Of a stretch of 35,260 nt of DNA, positions 7,789 to 15,341 are shown in pieces. The first letter of the stretch is position 1. Every line of letters begins with the position of its first letter. This DNA is from an uncultured Saprospiraceae bacterium (GTDB taxonomy: Bacteria; Bacteroidota; Bacteroidia; Chitinophagales; Saprospiraceae), in contig CALFWW010000095.1 of assembly GCA_937928575.1 (NCBI GenBank), positions 1 through 35,260 of the forward strand, read 5' to 3'. The position numbers and the translations under genes are program-made. The notes beneath the pieces are model-generated. The model ran no database searches and was not told the origin of the DNA. It was given only the letters and a program-made list of their open reading frames with translations.

Positions 7789-7857
7789 TGTAATTGCCAA
7801 CTTCAGTTGGCAACCTAAAATTAGCAAAGCGTAATTTCCTGCAAATTAGCAATTACA
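7789..7857. repeat. Nested inverted repeat between tyrA and the DAHP synthase gene
   Basis: It begins at the tyrA stop. TTGCCAAC (7794-7801) and GTTGGCAA (7806-7813) form a perfect 8-bp hairpin with loop TTCA. TGTAATTGC (7789-7797) also pairs perfectly with GCAATTACA (7849-7857), closing the whole 69-bp element and competing with the inner hairpin for TTGC. There is no T run, so it is not a simple terminator. It may be a small mobile palindrome or an intra-operon processing or stability element. Confidence 0.55.
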
Positions 7858-7895
7858 TAAAGTAACATTAGAATAATAAAAAAGAAAAAACAACG

Positions 7896-8993
7896 ATGAA
7901 TAAAACTCAAGAATCAAAAACAAAGTCCATCTTTCGAAAAGGGAAACGTCCTGTTATAATCGGAGGGCCATGCAGTGTCGAAACCAAAGAGCAAGTCCTT
8001 GAAACAGCAAGACGATTATTCAGAACAGGATATGTCGACATCATCAGGGGAGGGATTTGGAAACCAAGGACCCGACCAGGAACCTTCGAAGGCGTCGGTG
8101 CCAAAGGCCTACCTTGGATGCAAGAAGTAAAAGAAATGACCGGCTTGCCCGTAACCGTGGAAGTCGCCAAAGCATCTCATGTGGAGCTTTGCCTTGAATT
8201 TGGAATCGATATTTTGTGGATCGGTGCAAGAACAACTGTGAATCCATTTGCAGTTCAGGAGATTGCAGATGCATTGAAAGGAGTGGATATTCCAGTATTA
8301 GTCAAAAACCCAATCAATCCCGACTTGGCATTGTGGAAAGGTGCTGTAGAACGGCTACAAGCTGTTGGATTGAAAGATATCGGTGCTATTCATAGAGGCT
8401 TTTCAAATTTGGGAGAAACCTATTATCGGAATCGGCCACAATGGCAAATTCCACTTCAATTCAAAATTGATATGCCAGATATTCCAATGATTTGTGATCC
8501 AAGTCATATTTGTGGACGGCGAGACATTTTACAGGAAGTTTCTCAAAAGGCATTGGACCTCGATTTTGATGGATTAATGGTAGAATCACATATTACACCC
8601 GATGATGCGTGGAGTGATGCCAAACAACAAATCACACCAGAAGTCTTAAAACAAATGCTCGTAGATTTAGTGTTGCGAGAAGACAAGCAAGATGACGCAC
8701 CTGCCCAAAGTCGATTAGATTTATTGCGTCAAGATATTAATCACATTGACGAGGAGATTTTAAATTTGTTATCCAATCGAATGAAAGTTGCAAGAGATAT
8801 TGGTTCCTATAAAAAGGAAAACAACATCACTATTTATCAAAAAAGGAGATGGAAAACAATACAGGAAAAAGGAAAAATATTCGCAGATAAGCATGGTTTA
8901 AGTGAAAACTTTATTCTTAAATATTTACAGAGTATTCACGATGAAAGTATCAATCAGCAAGAGCAGGTAATGAACCGAAAAGACGAAGATTGA
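7896..8993 (+). CDS. DAHP synthase (type I-beta) fused to C-terminal chorismate mutase
   Basis: A bifunctional 365-residue enzyme. Residues about 10-260 are a 3-deoxy-7-phosphoheptulonate synthase, the first shikimate-pathway step (PEP plus erythrose 4-phosphate). Motifs include IGGPCSVE, IIRGGIWKPRTRPG, GLPVTVEV, LWIGARTTVNPF, VLVKNPINPD, HRGFS and ICDPSHICGRR. Residues about 275-350 are an AroQ-type chorismate mutase (RLDLLRQDINHIDEEILNLLSNRM, broken by variation), which converts chorismate to prephenate. The C-terminal mutase fusion is the arrangement known from other Bacteroidota, where the mutase domain lends feedback inhibition by prephenate. As the last gene of the operon it supplies the substrate for PheA and TyrA. 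Its 16-nt start context is identical to that of the leader peptide ORF. Confidence 0.93.
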   Translation: MNKTQESKTKSIFRKGKRPVIIGGPCSVETKEQVLETARRLFRTGYVDIIRGGIWKPRTRPGTFEGVGAKGLPWMQEVKEMTGLPVTVEVAKASHVELCLEFGIDILWIGARTTVNPFAVQEIADALKGVDIPVLVKNPINPDLALWKGAVERLQAVGLKDIGAIHRGFSNLGETYYRNRPQWQIPLQFKIDMPDIPMICDPSHICGRRDILQEVSQKALDLDFDGLMVESHITPDDAWSDAKQQITPEVLKQMLVDLVLREDKQDDAPAQSRLDLLRQDINHIDEEILNLLSNRMKVARDIGSYKKENNITIYQKRRWKTIQEKGKIFADKHGLSENFILKYLQSIHDESINQQEQVMNRKDED

Positions 8994-9021
8994 CATGCCG
9001 AATTGGGTCCTCATTCACAGT

Positions 9022-9051
9022 TTTTGCATTTTTCTATTTTAAAATGCAAAA
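9022..9051 (+). terminator. AT-rich hairpin after the aromatic operon
   Basis: An 11-bp perfect stem TTTTGCATTTT (9022-9032) / AAAATGCAAAA (9041-9051) with an 8-base loop lies 28 bases after the operon's last stop. It is followed by A/C rather than a T run, so it is a weak intrinsic terminator or 3'-end stabiliser. Confidence 0.4.
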
Positions 9052-9104
9052 CACAACATCTCTGAAATTATTACGTATCTACAAGGGCTGCACAAGCAAA
9101 ATAG

Positions 9105-9112
9105 TATATTTG
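9105..9112 (+). promoter_or_regulatory. Candidate -7 box right before the FAD oxidoreductase gene
   Basis: TATATTTG is an exact TAnnTTTG match only 4 bases before the ATG, so transcription would start at or next to the start codon (leaderless or nearly so). No TTTG lies 19-21 bases upstream, which lowers confidence. Confidence 0.4.
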
Positions 9113-9116
9113 TACA

Positions 9117-10442
9117 ATGGAAAAAAATGAATACGATTATGTGATTTTAGGAGCTGGTCTATCTGGAATATCATTAGCCACCAAGTTAAAGAAGTCCAAC
9201 AGAACAGTTTTGTTAGAAAAGTCAAATGAACCTGGAGGATTGGTGAAATCCATTGAAATAAATGGGTTTTGGTTTGACGCTGTTTTGCACTTATTACATT
9301 ACCATAATCCAAAAGTTGAAAGGCAGCTCAAGAAAATAGGCGGAAGCGTTTTTAAACCAATAGCACCCAAGGCAGACGTGCACACGAGTCATGGAATCAC
9401 AAAATTTCCATTCCAATTAAACGTCGGAGGACTGCCCAAAGATTTGGCGATTGAGTGCGCACATGACTATATCGAAAATGCTTATCAAAAACCAAGAAAG
9501 GTCAAGAATTTTGAAGATTGGTTGTTGCAATCCTTTGGACAAAAAATGTGCGAAATTTTCTTTTTCCCATACAACAATAAAATGTGGAAACGTCCATTGA
9601 AGTCATTAGGAACCAGAGATTTTGTTTGGAATATCCAGAATTATTCGATTCCCAAAGTACTCAACGGATTATTTAGAGAAGAAAAAAAGATAGAAGCGTA
9701 TAATGCAAACAGTTGGTACCCGATTCCAAAAAAAGGTGCAAAGAAAAGGTGTATGGGTATTTTAATTGATAAATTAAAAGCGCCAATTAACCAACAAATT
9801 CATTTAAAGGAGGAAGTTGTAGAGGTAGATTCTAAAAAAAGATGTGTCACTACAAAATCAGCTCACGGAATACAACATTACTATTACAAAAAGGGGTGCA
9901 TCTCCACCATTCCACTTCCAGTGCTTCAAAAAATCACAATTCCAAAACAAAAGAAAACAAATTTAAAACTCAATGGAGTACTTTACGCAATGGTGATGCT
10001 GAAAGGAAAGCCTTATGAAACCACCAATTTGTGGGATTACTTTAGCGATGAAGAAGTCATTTTTTCTCGTATTATTTATATGCAAAATTTCGACCCGCAT
10101 TCCGCACCAAATGGAAAGTGGAGCTTTATGGCAGAAATCACCTATAAAGCAGAAGCGAAAAAACTAGACCCTAAAAAAACAGCTGCGAAAATCAAGAAAA
10201 ATTTATTAGCATTAAACATTGTAAAGAGCAAAAAGGATTTCATCGACATTGAATTTGTAGATCACAAATACGCGTATGCCGTGTTTGAAAAAAGCACGAG
10301 TCAAGAAGTTAGGAAAGTGACCAAGAGTTATGCGAATAAAGATATTCACTTATTGGGAAGATATGGGAAATGGCAGTACCAATCGATGGCACAGGTTTAT
10401 GAGGAAGCTGTTGCAAAGGCAGATGAATTAAATAAAAGCTAG
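9117..10442 (+). CDS. FAD-dependent oxidoreductase, amine oxidase / UDP-galactopyranose mutase-like
   Basis: A 441-residue flavoprotein. The N-terminus carries the dinucleotide-binding motif VILGAGLSG (Gly12, 14 and 17) with the ribose-binding Glu34 and the following PGGLV signature. The C-terminus has LGRYGKWQYQSMAQVYEEA, the second FAD-contact region typical of protoporphyrinogen oxidase-like, amine-oxidase-like and UDP-galactopyranose mutase-like proteins. The middle part has aromatic-rich segments (FFFPYNNKMW, SWYPIPKKG) seen in the mutase-like branch that accompanies polysaccharide genes. The substrate is not predictable. The ATG is fixed by the Rossmann strand that starts at residue 8. 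It is followed by the barstar-like gene after 38 bp on the same strand, but no shared role is apparent. Confidence 0.82.
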   Translation: MEKNEYDYVILGAGLSGISLATKLKKSNRTVLLEKSNEPGGLVKSIEINGFWFDAVLHLLHYHNPKVERQLKKIGGSVFKPIAPKADVHTSHGITKFPFQLNVGGLPKDLAIECAHDYIENAYQKPRKVKNFEDWLLQSFGQKMCEIFFFPYNNKMWKRPLKSLGTRDFVWNIQNYSIPKVLNGLFREEKKIEAYNANSWYPIPKKGAKKRCMGILIDKLKAPINQQIHLKEEVVEVDSKKRCVTTKSAHGIQHYYYKKGCISTIPLPVLQKITIPKQKKTNLKLNGVLYAMVMLKGKPYETTNLWDYFSDEEVIFSRIIYMQNFDPHSAPNGKWSFMAEITYKAEAKKLDPKKTAAKIKKNLLALNIVKSKKDFIDIEFVDHKYAYAVFEKSTSQEVRKVTKSYANKDIHLLGRYGKWQYQSMAQVYEEAVAKADELNKS

Positions 10443-10480
10443 TATATTGTTAGAGTAGTATCAACCCAATTGATAAAAAC

Positions 10481-10870
10481 ATGAAACAAATAATCATTGA
10501 AGGAAATTCCTTCACCAACCTCGAAGGCTTCTACGATGAGATAGAACGCAAACTCACCAAAGGGTATGACTGGGAATTCGGGCGTAATCTAAAAGCAGTC
10601 AAGACAATTCTAAAAGGAGGAATGGGTGTCCATGATTATGGGGATGCCATTGAGATTGCTTGGAAGGATGCCGAAAAAAGTAAACAACATTTGGGAAATA
10701 AAGAGACCGTGAAATATTTAAAAAAACAGTTAAAAACATGTCATTTCTCTGAAAGAAAAACGGTGTTGGCTGATTTTGAAAAAGCTAAAAATGGAGTTGG
10801 GAAAACGGTATTTGATATGGTAAGAGAATTGTTGGAAAACATGGAGAATGTTGAGTTGAAGATGGGGTGA
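10481..10870 (+). CDS. Barstar-like ribonuclease inhibitor family protein
   Basis: 129 residues. The first 75 match the barstar pattern: IIIEGNSFTNLEGFYDEI, then YDWEFGRNLKAVKTILKGG (the NLDAL region that contacts the nuclease active site) and AIEIAWKDAEKS. Barstar itself is about 90 residues; this protein adds a lysine-rich helical C-terminal part (about 78-129: TVKYLKKQLKTCHF, GVGKTVFDMVRELLENME). Barstars bind and neutralise secreted or delivered RNases. No barnase-like, colicin-like or polymorphic toxin gene is visible nearby, so it is either an orphan immunity protein or repurposed. The family call is good; the target is unknown. Confidence 0.75.
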   Translation: MKQIIIEGNSFTNLEGFYDEIERKLTKGYDWEFGRNLKAVKTILKGGMGVHDYGDAIEIAWKDAEKSKQHLGNKETVKYLKKQLKTCHFSERKTVLADFEKAKNGVGKTVFDMVRELLENMENVELKMG

Positions 10871-10921
10871 GGGTGTTTTTCATTTTGGTTTTGGATCCAC
10901 TCCGTCCAATAAATTGTCCGA

Positions 10922-10943
10922 CCCTCCTTGGAAAAAAGGAGGG
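10922..10943 (+). terminator. GC-rich hairpin downstream of the barstar gene
   Basis: A perfect 8-bp stem CCCTCCTT (10922-10929) / AAGGAGGG (10936-10943) with a 6-base loop, about 50 bases after the barstar stop. No T run follows on either strand. It is a strong hairpin whose terminator role is uncertain. Confidence 0.4.
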
Positions 10944-11016
10944 CTGTTGCGTGAGCTCGTGGATAGCCATTACGAAATTGGAAATTTTTCTCATAGAAAG
11001 CCCGCTATTTTATAGT

Positions 11017-11112
11017 TCAATTTGTATAAGTCATTTTAGCGCCGACAAAAGTATTCCAATCTGATAGGGAATCATCAGGTGTCTCCTCAAAATGATCGAT
11101 AATATCTTCCAT
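11017..11112 (-). CDS. Possible 31-residue acidic microprotein downstream of the deformylase gene
   Basis: ATG at 11112 lies 6 bases after the deformylase stop, and the frame ends with TGA at 11017. The peptide starts MEDIIDHFEETPDDSLSDW, is strongly acidic, and has no signal peptide or known motif. The tight spacing suggests translational coupling. It could equally be a decayed N-terminus of a longer gene or a chance ORF. Confidence 0.3.
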   Translation of the reverse strand: MEDIIDHFEETPDDSLSDWNTFVGAKMTYTN

Positions 11113-11118
11113 GTCTGT

Positions 11119-11745
11119 TTATTTTTCCTCTAAATAATCCGTAAATAAAATACCGCTCAAATGATCAATTTCATGCTGAAAAATAACAGCGGTAAAATCC
11201 TCAATCATCTCAACATGATGCGTCCCATCTAATTTATCATACTCCAATAAAATAGCATAAGCACGATTCGTCGTAGTCGCACGCTTGTCCGGAATTGACA
11301 AACATCCTTCCTTACAATCTTGTTTTTTAACAGTGTATTTTGTAATCTTTGGATTGATATAACACTCAAATGGAAATGGTGCTTTATCAAATCGTTGAAC
11401 CCAAATAATATTTTTTAGAATTCCTACTTGCGGTGCAGCTATCCCAACACCCAACGACATGCTATCCCGAACAGTCGTCAACAAACGATCCGTAAAAGCT
11501 TTTAAAACAGGATCATTCGGTGTTATAACAACATCTTCACATTTTTGACGCAGTAGTATAGAGTCGTTTTTATTATTGATTTTAAAAACTCGCATCGACG
11601 TGGTCGCATCAGCAGCTAAAATCATTTTTGTTTGCGCAGCATTAAATGTTGAAGTTTTTGGTGCCACCTCACCAATCGTTTTTTTTGCTCCACTACAACT
11701 GAGAATAAAAAATGAAAAGGAGCATAATAACAATATTGATTTCAT
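11119..11745 (-). CDS. Peptide deformylase-family lipoprotein
   Basis: 208 residues from the ATG at 11745. A longer in-frame start at 11808 is rejected because it would bury the signal peptide. The N-terminus MKSILLLCSFSFFILSC is a lipoprotein signal with Cys17 as lipid anchor. The catalytic domain keeps all three deformylase motifs: GVGIAAPQVG, EGCLSIP (metal-binding Cys148) and QHEIDHLSG (His191, catalytic Glu192, His195). The canonical enzyme removes formyl from nascent peptides in the cytosol; export as a lipoprotein implies another role, such as processing formylated peptides in the envelope. The active site appears intact. About 85 residues after the anchor (acidic and basic mix, TTSMRVFKINNKNDS) precede motif 1. 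No formyltransferase gene is adjacent, so it is unlikely to be the housekeeping copy. Confidence 0.85.
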   Translation of the reverse strand: MKSILLLCSFSFFILSCSGAKKTIGEVAPKTSTFNAAQTKMILAADATTSMRVFKINNKNDSILLRQKCEDVVITPNDPVLKAFTDRLLTTVRDSMSLGVGIAAPQVGILKNIIWVQRFDKAPFPFECYINPKITKYTVKKQDCKEGCLSIPDKRATTTNRAYAILLEYDKLDGTHHVEMIEDFTAVIFQHEIDHLSGILFTDYLEEK

Positions 11746-12050
11746 ATTTGGATGAGTTTTGAATGTTAAGTTTGTAAAATACATCATCGGCAAAATACAT
11801 CCTAACAAAATGAAGTAAAATTTTCATCATACAAATTTAATATAAAATCAATACGCCACTGATGTAAATTTGTATTTCATTTTGATTAATTTGATGCACA
11901 AAATTAATTCTGAAATGGATGTAAATAGCATGTTGTGTTTAATAAAATTGAATTGAGGAAATTATGCTTCACTTTTAATTTAAATCCAATCGAAAGTGAA
12001 GAAAATTATTTGTACCAATTATTATACATAGAGAAGCCACTATACACTCT
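11746..12050. other. 305-bp AT-rich gap between the deformylase and MBL-fold genes
   Basis: No gene is supported. It contains two exact minus-strand TAnnTTTG matches (11832-11839 and 11899-11906) that could be -7 boxes for the deformylase gene, though neither has a -33 partner. It also holds a 9-bp inverted repeat CTTCACTTT (11967-11975) / AAAGTGAAG (11993-12001) with a 17-base loop, just after the end of the MBL-fold gene and without a T run. Confidence 0.4.
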
Positions 12051-12962
12051 TTACTTTACAAGCTCACTCTTCACCTTCCAGTACCGCATTAATCCATAAA
12101 TATTACTAGAAGTAGGGTTGGCATTTTCGTATCGAGGCAAATCTTGTTCGGAAACACCTTGTGTGATTAAATCCTCTTGGATGAATTTCTGGAAAGGCTT
12201 AAAGATTTCGTTGATGGATGTTTGTGAATCAAAATAAGGTTTAATAAAATTTGCTTGAGCCCAAAGTAATGCTTTCAACTTCTCCATATGATAATGAATG
12301 TCTTCAACTTTTGAGCCATGTGTCAAATAGTAAGTATCCACTCCCTTAATTTCCAAACATTTATTAATCGACGCTTCCCACATTTCAATATCAATATCTG
12401 GTGGAGGACAGGGTGGAAGGATCGGACCATTTTCGATACGTACACCAGCGACATCACCGGTAAACAGTACATTTCCTAATTGCCAAGCAGTATGATGTTT
12501 GGCATGACCGGGCGAGTGGATGGACTTGAATTCACAATCACCAATTTGTATGATTTCGTTATCTTCAACAATTTGTAAGTGTGTTGCTGGAATTGGTTTT
12601 AAAGTACCCCAAAGCCAGTCCATCATATCTCCATAAATGCGTTTTGCAGAAGCTAATAATTTTTCAGGATTATGAATATGACGATAACCTTCAGGGTGTA
12701 CATATATTTTAGCACCTAATTCCGCCCAACACCAAGCACCACCACCATGATCCAAATGCACATGCGTCAAGAACACATGTTTAATGTCTTCTTTTTGATA
12801 GCCACATTTTTCGATGCCTTTCACCAAATTTTCAAAAGATGAATGTGGACCTGTCTCAATAATGATGGGACCAATTGAAGTTTCTACTAAGAATGTAAAA
12901 ATCTCAAAAACCTTTCCGTGGAAATCGAGATTGATCGGGTGGACTTTTGTATTATAGTTCAT
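12051..12962 (-). CDS. MBL-fold metallo-hydrolase
   Basis: A 303-residue metallo-beta-lactamase-fold hydrolase, cytosolic (no signal peptide). The metal-binding THVHLDH motif gives His67, His69, Asp71 and His72. The next ligands are in SPGHAKHH (about residue 149), FTGDVAG (Asp about 169) and LTHGS (about 217), so both metal sites look complete. The C-terminal 80 residues are helical (EKLKALLWAQANFIKPYF, then IYGLMRYWKVK) and form a lid as in glyoxalase-II-like and lactonase-like members. The substrate is unknown; thioester or lactone hydrolysis is the family norm. It lies 89 bp downstream of the GNAT gene on the same strand and may be cotranscribed with it and ppa. Confidence 0.87.
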   Translation of the reverse strand: MNYNTKVHPINLDFHGKVFEIFTFLVETSIGPIIIETGPHSSFENLVKGIEKCGYQKEDIKHVFLTHVHLDHGGGAWCWAELGAKIYVHPEGYRHIHNPEKLLASAKRIYGDMMDWLWGTLKPIPATHLQIVEDNEIIQIGDCEFKSIHSPGHAKHHTAWQLGNVLFTGDVAGVRIENGPILPPCPPPDIDIEMWEASINKCLEIKGVDTYYLTHGSKVEDIHYHMEKLKALLWAQANFIKPYFDSQTSINEIFKPFQKFIQEDLITQGVSEQDLPRYENANPTSSNIYGLMRYWKVKSELVK

Positions 12963-13051
12963 TGTTCAGCTTTGTATTGTTATTTTTTACTAAATAGTGG
13001 TGATTGTTTTTTGGCAGCTATTGAGTTTGTAAAGCAAGGTAAACAGAATCA

Positions 13052-13579
13052 TCAGTCCAAATCTCTTTTCAGCAAGCCAAAATAAATATGATCAACCAAT
13101 TCTCCGGTTTCAATTTTAAAATCTTCTCGTAATAACCCTTCTCTTTGGAAACCACATTTTTCAGCAATCCGGACACTCGCCAGATTGATTGGGCTAGCTC
13201 TTAAAAATAACTTGTGCATCTTTAGCTCTTCAAAACAATGGCTGATCGTCAATTTCGTTGCATGCGTCATAATGCCTTTACCTTGATATTCCTTATCTAG
13301 AGAATACGCGATTTCACCTTTAGGTATTTCCCAATCAATGTCTCTAATCAGTATGATTCCAATTAAGATACTTTTAGAGAAAATGCCGTGTGCATACATT
13401 GTTTTATTTGCAGCTCTTACTACTAAATTGTCGACATATTTTTTGGCCAATTCAATCGTTTGGGTGTTGGCACAAGCGATTGGAAAGTATCGAATAAAAT
13501 GCTTCTTGTTATTTTGGACGAGTGTAAACAAACCTTGATAGTCTGCTTCTTTAATGGGTCTAATCTTGATGTGGTTCAT
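13052..13579 (-). CDS. GNAT-family N-acetyltransferase (RimJ/RimL type)
   Basis: 175 residues, a single acetyltransferase domain. It begins IKIRPIKEADYQGLF, as RimJ/RimL-like enzymes do. IAYSLDKEYQGKGIMTHAT (about 89-107) is motif A with the acetyl-CoA pyrophosphate-binding Q/RxxGxG/A loop (YQGKGIM). RASPINLASVRIAEKCGFQREGLLR (shown in parts) is motif B, where the NxxSxxxAEKxGF signature is typical. It transfers acetyl from acetyl-CoA to an amine, perhaps a protein N-terminus or small molecule. It follows ppa after 18 bp on the same strand, so the two are probably one operon. No tie to pyrophosphate metabolism is evident. Confidence 0.87.
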   Translation of the reverse strand: MNHIKIRPIKEADYQGLFTLVQNNKKHFIRYFPIACANTQTIELAKKYVDNLVVRAANKTMYAHGIFSKSILIGIILIRDIDWEIPKGEIAYSLDKEYQGKGIMTHATKLTISHCFEELKMHKLFLRASPINLASVRIAEKCGFQREGLLREDFKIETGELVDHIYFGLLKRDLD

Positions 13580-13597
13580 AAAAAAATCAGATTTGTA

Positions 13598-14146
13598 CTA
13601 TTTGTCACTCATGAACACTTTATAGTCTTCAATACTTTGCAGGACAATTTCTCGAGCAACTTTTGCATTCTGAAAATCATCTACAATGACCGTTTTATTT
13701 TCCAATTTTTTATAATCCTCAAAGAAGTTTTTCAACTCTGCAAAAAAGTGTTTTGGCAATTCTGAAATATCATTGATGTGGTTGACACTCATGTCATGTT
13801 CTGCAACGGCAATTATTTTATCATCGTGTGCACCTTCATCCATCATCCGCATAGCTCCTATAATTTTGGCGGAGATAATACACATCGGAACAACAGTGAC
13901 TTGTGTCAATATTAAGATGTCGAGCGGATCTTTATCGTCACAATATGTCTGGGGAATGAAACCATAATTGGCCGGATAGTTCATTGAAGAGTAGAGGACT
14001 CGATCCATCATCAGCATACCACTTTCTTTATCTAATTCGTATTTCGCTCTGGTATTTTTTGGTATTTCAATAATACCGTTGACGAATTCAGGTGCACGAT
14101 CTCCGATTGCTACCTTGTGCCAGGGATTGTTGATTTGATGTTTCAA
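13598..14146 (-). CDS. ppa: Inorganic pyrophosphatase (class I)
   Basis: 182 residues, the usual length for a soluble family I pyrophosphatase, which hydrolyses PPi to drive biosynthesis. Signatures: [17 protein letters not shown] (substrate-binding Lys, Arg and Glu), [18 protein letters not shown], and the metal site [11 protein letters not shown] matching the DxDPxD pattern. A second acidic cluster is [13 protein letters not shown]. It has no signal peptide and no membrane helices. Its downstream neighbour is the GNAT gene (18 bp). The upstream gene on the same strand ends in a strong terminator at 14224-14258, so ppa should have its own promoter in 14147-14220; a one-mismatch -7 box can be seen there but is not convincing. 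Confidence 0.94.
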   Translation of the reverse strand: MKHQINNPWHKVAIGDRAPEFVNGIIEIPKNTRAKYELDKESGMLMMDRVLYSSMNYPANYGFIPQTYCDDKDPLDILILTQVTVVPMCIISAKIIGAMRMMDEGAHDDKIIAVAEHDMSVNHINDISELPKHFFAELKNFFEDYKKLENKTVIVDDFQNAKVAREIVLQSIEDYKVFMSDK

Positions 14147-14223
14147 GATTTTTATGTTTTAATGTTTAAGCTCTAAAGTTAGATAAATATTTGAATCCAT
14201 TTTAGTGGACCATTTTAAAAACT

Positions 14224-14258
14224 AAAAAAAAGCCATTCCCAAATAAATGAGAATGGCT
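14224..14258 (-). terminator. Intrinsic terminator of the sigma-factor/lipoprotein operon
   Basis: An 8-bp perfect stem AGCCATTC (14231-14238) / GAATGGCT (14251-14258) with a 12-base loop. On the minus strand it ends in a run of T (the A run 14224-14230). On the plus strand it is followed by CTTTTT, so it can work both ways. It lies 30 bp after the lipoprotein stop. Confidence 0.85.
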
Positions 14259-14289
14259 CTTTTTAATTAGCAAAATCCTATCGATCGAT

Positions 14290-15270
14290 TTATGGACAGT
14301 ATTCCACTAATGCTTCAAAATATTCTTCTTCATTGTTCACAACCACAACTTCACCAGTAACGAAAGTTAAAGTAGTTGGAAATCCGAACTCGATATTTAT
14401 GTCTCCATTTGGATTATTATCGAAAATATCTTGGAAAACAGTTCCTAATTCCTCCTCAGAATTTACAGTAATTGGATCTCCATTGACATTAAGCGTCATT
14501 GGGAAACTACTCACGACACACTCATCAGCAGGATCTGGTCCATCAGGCCCATCAGGTCCACCTGGTCCACCTGGTCCGCCTGGAACATCGAAACAATCTA
14601 AACTTAAACCTGCCAATTCTTCATCATTGGTTACGGTTTCGACCTCACCGGTTTCTAGGTGAGTTAAATTAATTGGGTAAGCTAATTCAGGACTTTCATT
14701 TCCGCCCATGAAGATTACTTCAAAAAAATGATCCATGTCAGCAACTTGAACAGTTGATCCGTCTTCAAAAACTACCGTTACAGGAAATTGCAATTCGTAG
14801 CAACTTAGGAATTCAAGATTTTGGAAATCACATCCCCATTCAGTATCCGTGTCATCATCCCACTCATCATCCCAATCAACTTCACAGTCACCATATTCAG
14901 TGATTCCTTCACATTCTGCTTCACAAGCATTGGCATAAAAAATACCATCTGCACATACAGGAGTAAATAATGCTTCAAGTTCAGCTTCCGTCATAGATGC
15001 TATAGCAGCCTCTACTTGTTCTTGAATTTCTTCCTCACTTAAATTGTCCCAATCAATATCATCAAATGGTCCATAGCAATCGCATGCAGAAACACTTGCA
15101 AACACACCAAGATCATTTTTGTCAATAATATTTTCAATGGTTTCGGTATCAATGGTAGTCGTAGGAGTCGGGTCTGGAGTGGTATCAATATCTTCTTTTG
15201 TACAAGAAGAAAAGCAAAGACCAATGACAAGGATTGGTATGATTAATTTCAAATAGCTTAATAATTTCAT
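14290..15270 (-). CDS. Acidic lipoprotein with Kazal-like segment, Gly-Pro linker and repeated domains
   Basis: 326 residues. The lipoprotein signal ends LCFSSC with Cys23 as anchor, followed by a Thr/Pro/Asp linker. Residues about 62-130 hold CDCYGPF and, after an acidic helix (SEEEIQEQVEAAIASMTEAE), PVCADGIFYANACEAECEG and YGDC. That is the Kazal spacing DGxxYxNxCxxxC, but with a long insertion before it. A very acidic stretch (DWDDEWDDDTDTEW) follows. Two copies of a C-ended domain come next, each with FPVT/FPMT strands and a VVVNNEEE/TVTNDEEL type end. They are joined by a collagen-like Gly-Pro linker (GGPGGPGGPDGPDGPDP). It is the last gene of a minus-strand unit, 71 bp after the barrel protein. 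Surface display is inferred, and protease inhibition by the Kazal-like part is only a possibility. Confidence 0.75.
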   Translation of the reverse strand: MKLLSYLKLIIPILVIGLCFSSCTKEDIDTTPDPTPTTTIDTETIENIIDKNDLGVFASVSACDCYGPFDDIDWDNLSEEEIQEQVEAAIASMTEAELEALFTPVCADGIFYANACEAECEGITEYGDCEVDWDDEWDDDTDTEWGCDFQNLEFLSCYELQFPVTVVFEDGSTVQVADMDHFFEVIFMGGNESPELAYPINLTHLETGEVETVTNDEELAGLSLDCFDVPGGPGGPGGPDGPDGPDPADECVVSSFPMTLNVNGDPITVNSEEELGTVFQDIFDNNPNGDINIEFGFPTTLTFVTGEVVVVNNEEEYFEALVEYCP

Positions 15271-15341
15271 TTCTATATTTTTGATTTAAATTTTTAATAT
15301 GGTTAATGAATATTCATAAAACGCTTTCAATTATACGACGA

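Noticed and set aside
8994-9116. Second attenuator or leader peptide before the FAD gene
   Set aside because: There is a hairpin, but no leader ORF, no mutually exclusive fold and no T run.
11746-11808. Upstream start for the deformylase lipoprotein
   Set aside because: It would place 21 residues before a clear lipoprotein signal peptide and hide it.
14333-14662. Plus-strand frame of 109 codons with Gly-Pro repeats
   Set aside because: It is the antisense shadow of the lipoprotein's Gly-Pro linker; the minus-strand gene has the signal peptide and domain structure.
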